In this document: piece by piece, positions 54,557 through 64,000 of the stretch
Position numbering within the stretch: position 1 is the stretch's first letter
Layout: every line of letters starts with the position of its first letter
Source of the DNA: Phyllobacterium lublinensis
GTDB taxonomy: Bacteria; Pseudomonadota; Alphaproteobacteria; Rhizobiales; Rhizobiaceae
Reading direction: 5' to 3'
DNA: 64,000 nt
NCBI RefSeq assembly: GCF_020164435.1
Contig: NZ_JAIUDQ010000001.1
Location: 186,001-250,000 of the forward strand
Notes under the pieces: model-generated
Told to the model about the DNA's origin: nothing
Database searches by the model: none
The model's input: the letters and a program-made list of their open reading frames with translations, nothing else
Position numbers and translations under genes: made by a program

Positions 54557-57500
54557 CTAGCGCAGGCGATTACTCGCGTGGGCGAGCATCGTATAGACCT
54601 TGCCGGTATCCGACGTCAGATAGTTCTGGGTCATGACATTGTCGCGGTCATTGCGCGTGACATCGGCGAGCAGGCGTTCGAAATCATCCATGTAACGATC
54701 GACGGCGCGGCGGAACTCGCTGTCCGACTGATATTTGCGCTTGATCTCGTCAAATGTCTGCTGGCCCTTGAGCGTATAAAGGCGACGGGTGAAGACATTG
54801 CGCTCACCGGCGCGGTAACGCTGCCACAACTCGACCGAAGCCTCGTGATCAATTGCCCTGGTGATGTCGATCGACAATGAATTCAGCGATTCGACAACCT
54901 GTCCGGGTGAACGTCCAGTCGCCTCGGGCGTGGTCGCCTTTGGCTCGGCCTGGGCTTCGTCGCTCGATGCGCGGCGAAGCAGATCCGACACCCAGCCATT
55001 GCCGGCCGGACGCGCCTGAGCCGCATTGCCACGCACATCGAGGGTACCGCGAATGGCGGGGGCCGCTGCTGCCGGAGCTGCCGGTGCGGTTGCCTGCGGT
55101 TGTGGTGAGGCGACAGGTTCGGAACGCTGGGGCTGGGCAACGACAGCAGCCGATCCACGGGCCGATGCGCGCGCAGCACGGCTTTCGCCAACATCAGTAA
55201 GCCGTCCAGACTTCTGAACAATTTCAGAAAGTTCCTTTAGCGCATTGATCTGCTCGGAAACGGCCTTGCGCATCTGCGCGGTCGACTGCTTGGCCTCTTC
55301 CGGCATGTCCATGACGCCACGCTTCAGTTCGGAACGGGTCTCTTCCAGCTCAGCCCGGATCGCAGCAGACGAACGCCGGATTTCATCGGTTGCATTGGCG
55401 AATTTCTGCGATGCCTGTTCGACGACTTCGGAGATTGAATTGCGGATCTGCTCGGTCGTCTGCGATGCGCGGCCTTCGGCACGATCGAATGCCGAGGACA
55501 CCAGCGATTCAAACGAACGCATGGTCTTTTCAACGTTCTCGGACTTTGCAATCAGCCCATCGGCAAGTTGCTTGAGCGCTTCCTGGCGTTCATCGAAGGT
55601 CGAAGCAAGATTCGACTGCGATGCACCAATCAGTTCGGACGCAGAACTCAGCATGCTGCCATGCTCTTCGAAGCGCTTGGCGATGGCGGCGATGTCCGTC
55701 AGCGTCGAGTTTGAAAGCTCCGACAGCTTGCCGAGATTGCCGTCGATGAGGCGTGTCGAGGTCTGGAACGATTCCGCGGCCTTGGTCGCATTTTCAGCGA
55801 ATGCCGTGGTCGTATCCAGAAGCCGCCCGTCAATGTCACCGAGGTTCTTCGTCGCCATGTCGATGAGTTCGCCGAGCTTGGCGTTGGAGGCCGAGAGCCG
55901 GTCAATCAGATTGCTGACGTCGTCGGTGAGACCAGCCTTTGCGGCCTGGACCGCAGTGATGGTCTCAGCGGTACGGCTGGCGATCGCATTGATCAGCGCG
56001 GCGTTCTCGACACGCAGGCGTTCGGTTGCGGCCGTGGTTGCCTCGACGAGCTGCGAGGCGAGGGTCCTGCCATTGTCGGCAAGACTGTCGACCAGCGGCT
56101 GTGCCGTATTGTCGAGAATACCGATGATCTCCTGTGAACGCGCCGAGAGAACTTCATTGAGCTCACGTGTGCTCTCGGCAAGCTTGGATGCCGTGGTATC
56201 GGTGGCCGCCGAGAAGCGCGCTTCAAGCGCTTCGAGATTGGCTGCGGCTTCACGTGCGCGCTCGCCGAGACGGTTCTCTGTCTGGGCCAAGCTCTCGTTC
56301 ATGCGCTGGCTGAATGCTTCGCCGTGACCGTCGAGCGCTTCGCCAGCCTTCTGTGCTTCTCCGGTGAGCGAAGAAGCGGCCTCGGAGATCTTTTCGCGCA
56401 GGGTGCGTGCGACCACCGATGCGCTCTGTTCCAGGGACTTGCGGACATTGTCGACGCCGATTGCCAGGGCATTCTGCATCGTTGTGGTACGCTCGTCGAT
56501 CGTGCCGCCGTGGTTTTCGAAGGCTTTCGCCAGAACCTCGGCGCTGTCCTGCAGGACGGCCTGGAGTGCAACAGTGCGGTCGCTGATAGCGCTGGCCCGG
56601 CTGTCCAGCGTCTGGTCAAGCACGGCAGCTCCCTGTTCCATGGCGGCCCTGATGCCGGCGATGCGCTCGTCGAGCTGGCTCGCATGGGCATTCAGCGTGT
56701 CGCCAATGCGGGTGTCGCTCTCGGAAAGGGTCGCTCTGATCGTCGCGGCGCGTTCGTCGATGGCGCCGATATGCGAACCAAGCGTCTCGCTGATCTGGCT
56801 GTTGCTGCCTTCGAGCAGCGAACGGATGTCCGAGGTACGCTCCTCGAGTGCACTGATGTGGGAGGCAAGTGTATTGCCGATCTGATCGTTGTTGCTGTTC
56901 AACAGCGAACGGATGTCCGAAGTGCGTTCCTCGAGTGCACTGATATGCGAGGCGAGTGTCTCGCCGATCTGGTCGTTGTTGCTGTTCAGCAGCGAACGGA
57001 TGCTTGACGCGCGATCCTCGAGAGCAACGACATGCGAGGCGAGTGTCTCGCCAATCCTGTTGTTGCTCTGGTCGAGAACGGAGCGGATGCCCGCTGTGCG
57101 TTGCTCGATATGATCTGAGTGCCGGGCAAGGGTTTCGCCAATTCGGACGTGGGTATTGTCCAGCGCTGTCTGGATTCCTGCGGTTCGTTCATCAATCGCA
57201 GAAGCATGCGAGGCCAGCGTCCGGCCAATCCGCTCGTCGCTGTTGGTGAGGGCCTGTTCGATGCCGGCCGTACGATCTTCGATGGCGCTGGCATGGGATG
57301 CAAGCACATCGCCGATGCGTGCATCGCTGCTGGTAAGCGCCGATTCGATGCGATTGGTGCGATCGTCCACGGATTCGATGAAGCCGCCAAGCGTGTCGTC
57401 GATGCGCGCGCCGCTGTTGAGCAATGTCGACTGGATCTCGGCATTGCGGGCATCGATGGCATGGGTATGGGCAGAAAGCGTCTCGCCCAGTTTGATATCG

Positions 57501-59707
57501 CTGCTGGAAAGCGCCAGGTGGATTTCCTGGTTGCGCTCATCGAGGCTCTTGGAGTGCTGATCGAGCGTCTGCGCGATCTTGGCGTGCGTGTCGACGAATG
57601 CGGCGCGCATGCCCGATGTGCGGTCGTCCATGATTTTGGCATGGGCGTCGAGCGTTTGGCCAATTCTGGAATCGTTGGCCTGAATGGCGGTTTCGATCTG
57701 GCCGTTGCGGGCGTCGATCGTGCGAACGTGCTCATCAAGAGTCTGGCGGATCTTGGCATCCGTGTCCGAGAAGGCAGCATGCATGCCGGAGGTACGATCT
57801 TCGATCGCCTTCGCATGCTGGTCGAGGGTAGCTCCGATGCGAGCATCGTTGTCATCAAGCGCCGAACGCAGTCCTGCTGTCCGCTCGTCGAGGGAAGCGG
57901 TATGTCCGGCGATGATTTGGCCGATCGTCGACGTGCTGCTTTCAAGCACGCTTTTCAGATTGGAGGCATGATCGCCAAACTGTCCGGCACGCTGGCTGAT
58001 GATCGAAGCGGCCCGTTCCGTTTCGCCCGAAAGCGTTGCGGCCAGTGCTTCGCGGTTTTGCACAAGCTTGTCGGCAAAGGCGGCTGCGTTGGTAGATAAC
58101 AGGCTTTCGACCGATTCCGAAAGGCTCGACAAATCATTGCCGATCTTGGCCTTGGTCTCGTCGACGATGCCATCAATCGAAGCGCGTCCATCGGTGAAGG
58201 TCTTGGCAATGTCGCGGGTGCGTTCAATCAACTGTTCGTTGATCTGGCGCGCACGGGCCTCCAGGGCCGAATTGAGACGTTCCGTGCTGGTATCAAGCGA
58301 CTGGGCACGGGTTTCGAACTCGGCAAGCAGAGAACGTCCGCGTTCGTTGATCGTGGTGTCCAGGCCGGCAAGCCGGCTGTCGAATTCGCCGACCAGCGTC
58401 TGGGTGGCATTGCCCAGCAGCGAAAGCATGCTGTTGGTGCGGCCATCCAGCGTATCGGCCAGCTTCATCGTTACGGCATCGGTCTGCTCTGAAAGGGCAG
58501 CGATGCGCATTTCCAGAAGGTTTGCAAAGGCTTCGCCGGAAGTGCTGATCTTGTGCGAGATGTCGTCGGAACGCGATGTAATCGATTCCGAAATTGCTGC
58601 GCCGCTCTGGGTAAGGCGGTCGATCAACGTCTCGCCAGACTGGCTGATGGACATCGTCAGGTTGGTCGAGGCATTCGAAAGGTTCTCGCGCAGCGATTCA
58701 CCCGCCTGCGACAGCTCGTCCTTCAACTGTTCGTGGGCACTCGAAATCGAGGCACGGACGCGTTCCGCGTGGCCGATGACCGATTCGCGCTCGCCGCCCA
58801 GGCGGTCGACGAGTGTGCGGATGCGGAATTCATTGTCGGTATAGACGCGTTCAAGCTGATTGACTTCGGTCTGAACCAGAGTCTCGAGCTCGACGGCACG
58901 GGCGAGGGTGCGTTCGACGCCTTCGCTCATCGCCGCCACTTCGCGCCGTACAGCCTGTCCGAGCGAGGTAACGCGATCGGATGACAGCATTTCCGGCTCG
59001 GAAAGGCGCATGGCAGCTTCAGCCATGGAGCGTGCTGCATACTGCATCTCCTGGGCGCGGCGGACCATCAGGGCAAAAGCCCAGAACAGCATGATCGGTA
59101 CGATGATGGCGACGGCGAGACCAATGGCATAGGGCGCTGCGGCAAAGTCCGAGAGCGAGCGGATGGACTGCAGCGATGAGCCGTAAAGAGCATTGCCGAG
59201 TGCGAAAATGCCGCCAGCCCAAAGGATGCTGACGATCGCGGTGATGAGGTTATAGGATTTGGGCGCCTGGGCTGCCGTTGCCGGGCGCGCTTTGGTCGTG
59301 GTGGTTTGCAGCAAATCGTCATTTGCCGGCTTGAATGTCTGTGTCGGTATGGCCGGTGCACGTGGCGGAGCGGGCGGAGCAGCGGGGATGGGATTGGCAG
59401 CCTTGACTTGCGGCTTGGGTGCCGGAAGCGGTACCGGGGGTTCCACGGCGACGGGTGCCTTGATTTCGGCGGTTTTCACCGGCTCCGGGTCAGCAGGCTG
59501 GTTGTGCTTCTCCGCTGCGAGCTCCTGGGCCGCCTGCGATATCTGCGCTTCCAGATCAGTGAAGGACAAGAAGTCGTCATCAACTGGCGACAAATCCATA
59601 TCCATTCCAAGCGTCGACTCGTCGAAATCTATTTCTAGAGCCTTTTCAAGAGCTTGACCAAGTTCTTCCTCGGCCTTCACTGCTTTGCTTTTCGGGGCTG
59701 TGGCCAT
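54557..59707 (-). CDS. GPR/RgsE-like polar growth ring protein, coiled-coil repeat protein
   Basis: A 1716-residue protein with an acidic N-terminus, a Pro-rich linker (about residues 80-125), two membrane helices (about 154-176 and 190-214) and then a very long helical region with almost continuous coiled coil. Residues about 607-1070 form sixteen 29-residue repeats of the pattern DERTxxIRxxL...RIGETLxxH. The C-terminal end (QTFDEIKRKYQSDSEFRRAV) is compact. It matches the architecture of Agrobacterium GPR and Sinorhizobium RgsE, which build a ring at the growth pole; identity is inferred from size and architecture. ATG 59707 is chosen because upstream codons are not protein-like. Confidence 0.75.
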   Translation of the reverse strand: MATAPKSKAVKAEEELGQALEKALEIDFDESTLGMDMDLSPVDDDFLSFTDLEAQISQAAQELAAEKHNQPADPEPVKTAEIKAPVAVEPPVPLPAPKPQVKAANPIPAAPPAPPRAPAIPTQTFKPANDDLLQTTTTKARPATAAQAPKSYNLITAIVSILWAGGIFALGNALYGSSLQSIRSLSDFAAAPYAIGLAVAIIVPIMLFWAFALMVRRAQEMQYAARSMAEAAMRLSEPEMLSSDRVTSLGQAVRREVAAMSEGVERTLARAVELETLVQTEVNQLERVYTDNEFRIRTLVDRLGGERESVIGHAERVRASISSAHEQLKDELSQAGESLRENLSNASTNLTMSISQSGETLIDRLTQSGAAISESITSRSDDISHKISTSGEAFANLLEMRIAALSEQTDAVTMKLADTLDGRTNSMLSLLGNATQTLVGEFDSRLAGLDTTINERGRSLLAEFETRAQSLDTSTERLNSALEARARQINEQLIERTRDIAKTFTDGRASIDGIVDETKAKIGNDLSSLSESVESLLSTNAAAFADKLVQNREALAATLSGETERAASIISQRAGQFGDHASNLKSVLESSTSTIGQIIAGHTASLDERTAGLRSALDDNDARIGATLDQHAKAIEDRTSGMHAAFSDTDAKIRQTLDEHVRTIDARNGQIETAIQANDSRIGQTLDAHAKIMDDRTSGMRAAFVDTHAKIAQTLDQHSKSLDERNQEIHLALSSSDIKLGETLSAHTHAIDARNAEIQSTLLNSGARIDDTLGGFIESVDDRTNRIESALTSSDARIGDVLASHASAIEDRTAGIEQALTNSDERIGRTLASHASAIDERTAGIQTALDNTHVRIGETLARHSDHIEQRTAGIRSVLDQSNNRIGETLASHVVALEDRASSIRSLLNSNNDQIGETLASHISALEERTSDIRSLLNSNNDQIGNTLASHISALEERTSDIRSLLEGSNSQISETLGSHIGAIDERAATIRATLSESDTRIGDTLNAHASQLDERIAGIRAAMEQGAAVLDQTLDSRASAISDRTVALQAVLQDSAEVLAKAFENHGGTIDERTTTMQNALAIGVDNVRKSLEQSASVVARTLREKISEAASSLTGEAQKAGEALDGHGEAFSQRMNESLAQTENRLGERAREAAANLEALEARFSAATDTTASKLAESTRELNEVLSARSQEIIGILDNTAQPLVDSLADNGRTLASQLVEATTAATERLRVENAALINAIASRTAETITAVQAAKAGLTDDVSNLIDRLSASNAKLGELIDMATKNLGDIDGRLLDTTTAFAENATKAAESFQTSTRLIDGNLGKLSELSNSTLTDIAAIAKRFEEHGSMLSSASELIGASQSNLASTFDERQEALKQLADGLIAKSENVEKTMRSFESLVSSAFDRAEGRASQTTEQIRNSISEVVEQASQKFANATDEIRRSSAAIRAELEETRSELKRGVMDMPEEAKQSTAQMRKAVSEQINALKELSEIVQKSGRLTDVGESRAARASARGSAAVVAQPQRSEPVASPQPQATAPAAPAAAAPAIRGTLDVRGNAAQARPAGNGWVSDLLRRASSDEAQAEPKATTPEATGRSPGQVVESLNSLSIDITRAIDHEASVELWQRYRAGERNVFTRRLYTLKGQQTFDEIKRKYQSDSEFRRAVDRYMDDFERLLADVTRNDRDNVMTQNYLTSDTGKVYTMLAHASNRLR
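56498..57889 (-). repeat. sixteen 87-bp (29-residue) tandem repeats
   Basis: The array inside the growth-pole gene has a period of 87 bp, exactly 29 codons. Unit 1 starts at 57889 and unit 16 ends at 56498. Conserved positions are D/E-D/E-R-T at the start, a hydrophobic residue at position 7, IG at 18-19, TL at 21-22 and H at 25. Units 11-13 (56759-57019) are the most alike; the outer units have diverged. Confidence 0.88.
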
Positions 59708-60009
59708 GTTTACCTCACAATATTGGGCGGTGACCACATGTGAAGCCCACCGCACCATACTCTTTACGCCGCTAGTGTATCGTACTGGCACATGGCTTGG
59801 AAAGAAACAATGGATTCGGGAAATGCTTAAAAGTTTAAACACAAGGTTAATTTTTTGAGGTGGAGCGAAATTTCACCTGAACATCAAAATTTACCGGACG
59901 TTCACCATAACCGCCTGTTTCTGCACATTGCTTGCCTCGTTTTAACCTTGAATCAGCGGCATTTGAATAAATTCGTTAGTTCATTTGTAAAAGCGTTCAG
60001 GAGCATCCA
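59708..60009. promoter_or_regulatory. intergenic region between growth-pole gene and Hpt gene
   Basis: About 300 bases between two divergent genes, so it should contain two promoters. It includes two copies of TTAACCTTG, one on the minus strand (59842-59850) and one on the plus strand (59942-59950), in opposite orientation exactly 100 bases apart. It also has an AGGTG/CACCT stem at 59858-59878. The role of these motifs is not known; the TTAACC half resembles a CtrA half-site but is not a full CtrA box. Confidence 0.45.
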
Positions 60010-60378
60010 ATGCCACAACTAGCCTCGATGGCCTTCGCACTACCCGGAGGTGAAAAATCGACGCCTTCACGCAAGCGGCCAATCGATCTCGTTCATCTCA
60101 CCCGTGAGACGTTTGGCAACAGGGCCCTTGAAATCGAGATCCTGAACCTCTTCTCCCGGCAAACGTGCGGCATCGTCGATCGTCTTGCCCAGGCCAATCC
60201 CGACGAGCGCGCCCGACTTGCCAGATCACTGAAAGGTTCCGCGCAAGCGATCGGCGCATTTCGTGTTGCGGAGATCGCCGAGGCGATCGAGCAGGCGCCG
60301 GCCGACCTGAGAAAGGTTAAGGATTTGCGCCCGGCCGTGGATGACACGCGGGACTACATCGCGGCGATTACGCGCTAA
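60010..60378 (+). CDS. Hpt-domain-like protein lacking the phospho-histidine
   Basis: A 122-residue all-helical protein with the Hpt layout: [27 protein letters not shown] (helix 1), then [29 protein letters not shown]. In active Hpt domains the motif reads A-H-x-L-K-G-S; here position 72 is Arg (codon AGA at 60223-60225) instead of the phosphorylated His. So it should not carry out phosphotransfer and might be a decoy or scaffold, unless the sequence is wrong. It starts 303 bases from the divergent growth-pole gene. Confidence 0.8.
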   Translation: MPQLASMAFALPGGEKSTPSRKRPIDLVHLTRETFGNRALEIEILNLFSRQTCGIVDRLAQANPDERARLARSLKGSAQAIGAFRVAEIAEAIEQAPADLRKVKDLRPAVDDTRDYIAAITR

Positions 60379-60490
60379 TAGGCTCTCGCGCCGGACGCCG
60401 CCCCCGCTGCGGGCTGCGTCAGGGAGTACAATTGAATTCCCCGTCCAAATCCCTATGTCAGCGTTAACTTTCCTGCTTGGGGCATTTTTT

Positions 60491-60811
60491 ATGGCAAAGA
60501 TCACGTTTGTCACTTTTGATGGCGCGCGTATTGAGGCGAACGCCGAAAACGGCTCGACCGTGATGGAAAATGCCATCCGCAACGCGGTACCGGGCATCGA
60601 TGCGGAATGCGGCGGTGCTTGCGCGTGCGCCACGTGTCACGTCTATGTCGACGAGGAATGGACTTCGGTTGTCGGCGAGCCGGAAGCGATGGAAGAGGAC
60701 ATGCTGGATTTTGCCTATGATGTACGTCCGAGTTCGCGGCTGTCATGCCAGATTCGCGTCTCTGACGATCTGGATGGCCTGGTCGTGCATGTCCCAGAGC
60801 GACAGGCCTGA
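60491..60811 (+). CDS. 2Fe-2S ferredoxin (adrenodoxin type)
   Basis: A 106-residue electron carrier with the cluster-binding pattern C-x5-C-x2-C in [20 protein letters not shown] and a fourth Cys in RLSCQI. Its start, [16 protein letters not shown], is that of the vertebrate-type/isc-like ferredoxins of alphaproteobacteria. ATG 60491 gives the standard length; a long upstream in-frame extension is not credible. It lies about 220 bases before a ferredoxin-NADP reductase gene, its likely partner. Confidence 0.93.
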   Translation: MAKITFVTFDGARIEANAENGSTVMENAIRNAVPGIDAECGGACACATCHVYVDEEWTSVVGEPEAMEEDMLDFAYDVRPSSRLSCQIRVSDDLDGLVVHVPERQA

Positions 60812-60950
60812 GCGCTCGCTCACCTGATTTTTTCTCATGAACCGATTAGAAAAGCCGAGATAGTCGACGTTTTCGGGCGTCGGCGAACCGCATTCTCTTG
60901 ACCTTGTCGAGTGCAGTGTTTACGCGCTGTTCAGCCCGTGCGTCCTTTGA

Positions 60951-62057
<1,107 letters not shown>

Positions 62058-62101
62058 GCGCCATCTGCGTACTGCAAGCCTGGAGGTCGCGTTGTCGTCC
62101 T

Positions 62102-62719
62102 TCAGGGGTTCTTTCCGAACTCGCGGATGATGCGGAACGTCAGCAGGCGTCCAAACCTGTCATCGAAATTGATCGCCTCGACCTTGTCGAACTGCACTTG
62201 CGCGACGTCATGCTCCAGCATCAGTTTCGCAGTCAGTGCGTCGATGTCGGCCTTCATGGCCGCGCAATCCTTGCGCCAGGGCAGAGCCTTTATGCGGCGC
62301 TCCATGTCGCCGGCCGCCGTGCGTGCTATCGAGATGTGGCTTTCTTCATGACGCTTGATATCGGATGACAGCGTGTCCCACACGATGGCGAGGTCCGGAT
62401 TGGCGGTGCGCCTCTGCTTCCAGCGTGGCAGGTAGACATGCGCGTGAACCGTGATGGTGGCGTCGACAACGCGGCAGCTGCTGCCGTTGGAGCCATACTT
62501 TATCCTGTTTTCAAAGCGCATTTTCGTCATGCCGGGATGACGCTGGCCTGTTCTTTGCAGCAGGGGGCCACGGCGATAGAGTTCGCGGTCGAGATCGGCG
62601 GCCGTGCGGCCGTTCAACACGAAATACTCGTACTTTCGCAACACAGTCGCTGCGTTGGCGGCGGAGGCGGCAACCAGAAAGAGAGTGGCGAACGCTACAG
62701 CCCTGGCAAGAATATGCAT
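62102..62719 (-). CDS. DUF922 family putative secreted Zn-protease
   Basis: A 205-residue protein with a signal peptide (MHILARAVAFATLFLVAASAANA) and a DUF922 domain containing the zinc-protease-like motif HEESH (KRHEESHISIARTAAGDMERRIKAL). YFVLNGRTAADLDRELYRRGP precedes it. The family is predicted, from the motif, to be a metallopeptidase of the envelope, but activity is unproven. It is convergent with the reductase gene. Confidence 0.87.
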   Translation of the reverse strand: MHILARAVAFATLFLVAASAANAATVLRKYEYFVLNGRTAADLDRELYRRGPLLQRTGQRHPGMTKMRFENRIKYGSNGSSCRVVDATITVHAHVYLPRWKQRRTANPDLAIVWDTLSSDIKRHEESHISIARTAAGDMERRIKALPWRKDCAAMKADIDALTAKLMLEHDVAQVQFDKVEAINFDDRFGRLLTFRIIREFGKNP

Positions 62720-62849
62720 TATGTACTTTCCCTTTCAGCCAAGTCTGCCTGATCCTGACACTATCGTCAAAAACATTGCGGATGAATTGACGTCGCACAC
62801 GAACTGATCAAAAACAGGATAGGGATCTGTGATGTCAAGGAGCGCACCA

Positions 62850-63689
62850 ATGCAAAGGGAATGGAAGCTGGCACATGGCCGGTCTCTGACATTGGGAGAT
62901 CAAGCGCTGATCATGGGCGTTCTCAATGTTACACCGGATTCTTTTTCGGACGGCGGCGTCCACTACGCGCTCGATCAGGCGCTGGCAGGCGCACGGAAAA
63001 TGATCGCTGAAGGTGCATCGATCATCGATGTGGGCGGCGAATCGACACGTCCGGGTGCAACGCGGGTCGAACCGGCCGTCGAGCAATCCCGCGTATTGCC
63101 GGTCATCGAAGCGCTGGTCAGAGAAACCGATATCATCATTTCCGTCGATACCTATCGCGAGGAGACGGCCCGCCTTGCCGTCGCGGCGGGGGCACACATT
63201 GTCAACGACGTCTGGGGTGTGCAGCGCGAGCCGGCCATCGCCGACCTTGCAGTGGAGACCGGTGCCGGCCTCGTCATCATGCATACGGGGCGCGAGCGCG
63301 AGCGCGATCCCGATGTGATCGCCGATCAATTCGCATTTCTCAATCGGTCGCTGGAAATCGCCAAGGTTGCAGGTGTCACCCGCGACCGGATAGTGCTCGA
63401 TCCCGGCTTCGGCTTTGCCAAGGACACGGCGGAGAACATTGCATTGATGGACAGGTTCGCGGAGCTTTCGGCGTTTGGTTATCCTTTCCTCGTTGGAACA
63501 TCCCGCAAACGTTTCCTCGGGGCGACGTCGGGCGGCGAGGCCGAGCAGCGGGATGTCGCGACATCGGCGTCGTCTGCACTCCTGCGGCTGGCCGGCGCGG
63601 ATATTTTCCGGGTGCATGACGTCGCGATGAACCGCAGCGCCCTTGCCTTGGCCGATGCCATGCTCAACGCACGCAGGCGGCGCGGTTGA
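62850..63689 (+). CDS. folP: dihydropteroate synthase
   Basis: A 279-residue TIM-barrel enzyme that couples para-aminobenzoate to hydroxymethyldihydropterin diphosphate in folate synthesis and is the sulfonamide target. The motifs are IMGVLNVTPDSFSDGG (about residues 22-37), IDVGGESTRPGA, and GFGFAKDTAEN. ATG 62850 has AAGGAG at 62837-62842, seven bases upstream, and is preferred; an ATG at 62832 and a GTG at 62829 lack as good a site. folK follows after eight bases. Confidence 0.95.
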   Translation: MQREWKLAHGRSLTLGDQALIMGVLNVTPDSFSDGGVHYALDQALAGARKMIAEGASIIDVGGESTRPGATRVEPAVEQSRVLPVIEALVRETDIIISVDTYREETARLAVAAGAHIVNDVWGVQREPAIADLAVETGAGLVIMHTGRERERDPDVIADQFAFLNRSLEIAKVAGVTRDRIVLDPGFGFAKDTAENIALMDRFAELSAFGYPFLVGTSRKRFLGATSGGEAEQRDVATSASSALLRLAGADIFRVHDVAMNRSALALADAMLNARRRRG

Positions 63690-63697
63690 GCGTGTCC

Positions 63698-64000
63698 ATG
63701 CGCAAGGCCTGGCTTGGGCTTGGGGGCAATATCGGCGATCCCGTTGCATCGATGGGGAAGGCACTGCGCACCCTGCACAGGCGTAGTGATACGCGCGTCG
63801 TGGCAGTGTCTTCCGTCTACAAGACCCCGCCATGGGGCAAGACCGATCAGGACTGGTTTCACAACGCATGCGCGGAAGTCGAAACTTTACTCGGACCGGA
63901 AGCCTTGCTTGCCACCTGTCTTGATATCGAGAAACGCCTGAAGCGTGAGCGGCTCGAGCGCTGGGGGCCGCGTATCATCGACATTGATGTCCTGGCCTAC
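63698..64000 (+). CDS. folK: 2-amino-4-hydroxy-6-hydroxymethyldihydropteridine diphosphokinase (5' part)
   Basis: The first 101 residues of HPPK, which transfers diphosphate from ATP to the pterin that FolP uses. The signatures are WLGLGGNIGDPVASMGKAL at the start and VYKTPPWGKTDQDWFHNACAEVET, then the RERWGPR-type RLERWGPRIIDIDVLAY at the edge, which carries catalytic Arg/Asp residues. The gene runs off the right edge. It follows folP directly; a folB gene, often between them in related genomes, is absent here. Confidence 0.93.
   Translation, partial: MRKAWLGLGGNIGDPVASMGKALRTLHRRSDTRVVAVSSVYKTPPWGKTDQDWFHNACAEVETLLGPEALLATCLDIEKRLKRERLERWGPRIIDIDVLAY

Noticed and set aside
56498-57889. Possible CRISPR array because of regular 87-bp units
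   Set aside because: Units are adjacent, coding, without unique spacers, and translate as 29-residue repeats in one frame.
54557-59842. Several long plus-strand open frames opposite the growth-pole gene, for example 55245-56327 and 57119-58099
   Set aside because: They are mirror images of the repetitive coiled-coil gene, with Ser/Arg-rich composition and no family features.

Overview
The window is a chromosomal stretch of an alphaproteobacterium of the order Hyphomicrobiales (Rhizobiales), most like Phyllobacteriaceae or Brucellaceae. The reasons are the Omp2-type porin, the BA14K-family protein, the DUF2865 protein, the GPR/RgsE-type polar growth protein, the class II DAHP synthase, the Anbu cluster and the gene orders rpiA-DUF2059-gor and moaA/mobA/mobB. 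Base composition and gene density look even throughout. I see no prophage, integrase, CRISPR array, rRNA or tRNA gene, so this is mostly core genome with one small MITE-like insertion.

Layout. 1-9.6 kb: end of a regulator gene, a porin, dusA, a membrane aspartic protease, a DUF1289 protein, the cobalamin loop-assembly genes cobS and cobT, a DoxX protein, a PleC/DivJ-like sensor kinase and a coupled nuclease-GST-uracil glycosylase run. 9.6-16.7 kb: an Lrp regulator, a beta-hydroxyacid dehydrogenase, a penicillin acylase-like hydrolase, a second GST and a polar amino acid ABC importer without an adjacent ATPase. 16.9-20.7 kb: molybdenum cofactor genes (moaA, mobA, mobB) with a DMT transporter. 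20.9-26.8 kb: an L,D-transpeptidase converging on the four-gene Anbu cluster (ATP-grasp, alpha-E, transglutaminase, Anbu). 27-36.8 kb: BA14K protein, gph, rpiA, DUF2059, gor, a hydrolase, class II DAHP synthase, a SnoaL-like protein, nhaA with a structured leader RNA, a GFA protein and dgkA.

36.8-39.5 kb is the least ordinary part. An inverted-repeat element lies directly in front of nadE, a long perfect palindrome follows nadE, and a frameshifted DUF2442 gene and a gene-free stretch come next. 39.5-54.5 kb: an ABC exporter, gltX, a DUF2865 protein, maeB, a phosphoesterase/GT4 pair, an MFS carrier, a dipeptide epimerase and an Mla-like lipid transport operon (MlaB-MlaE fusion, MlaF, MlaD, lipoprotein). 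54.5-64 kb: a 1716-residue polar growth ring protein with sixteen 29-residue repeats, a divergent Hpt-like gene that has lost its phospho-histidine, a ferredoxin and a TrxR-like ferredoxin-NADP reductase, a DUF922 putative protease, folP and the start of folK.

The most promising items for a second look are the nhaA leader RNA, the Anbu cluster, the repeat array of the growth-pole protein, the degenerate Hpt protein and the TIR element at nadE. Functions are assigned from recognised motifs and family knowledge; no database search was run.
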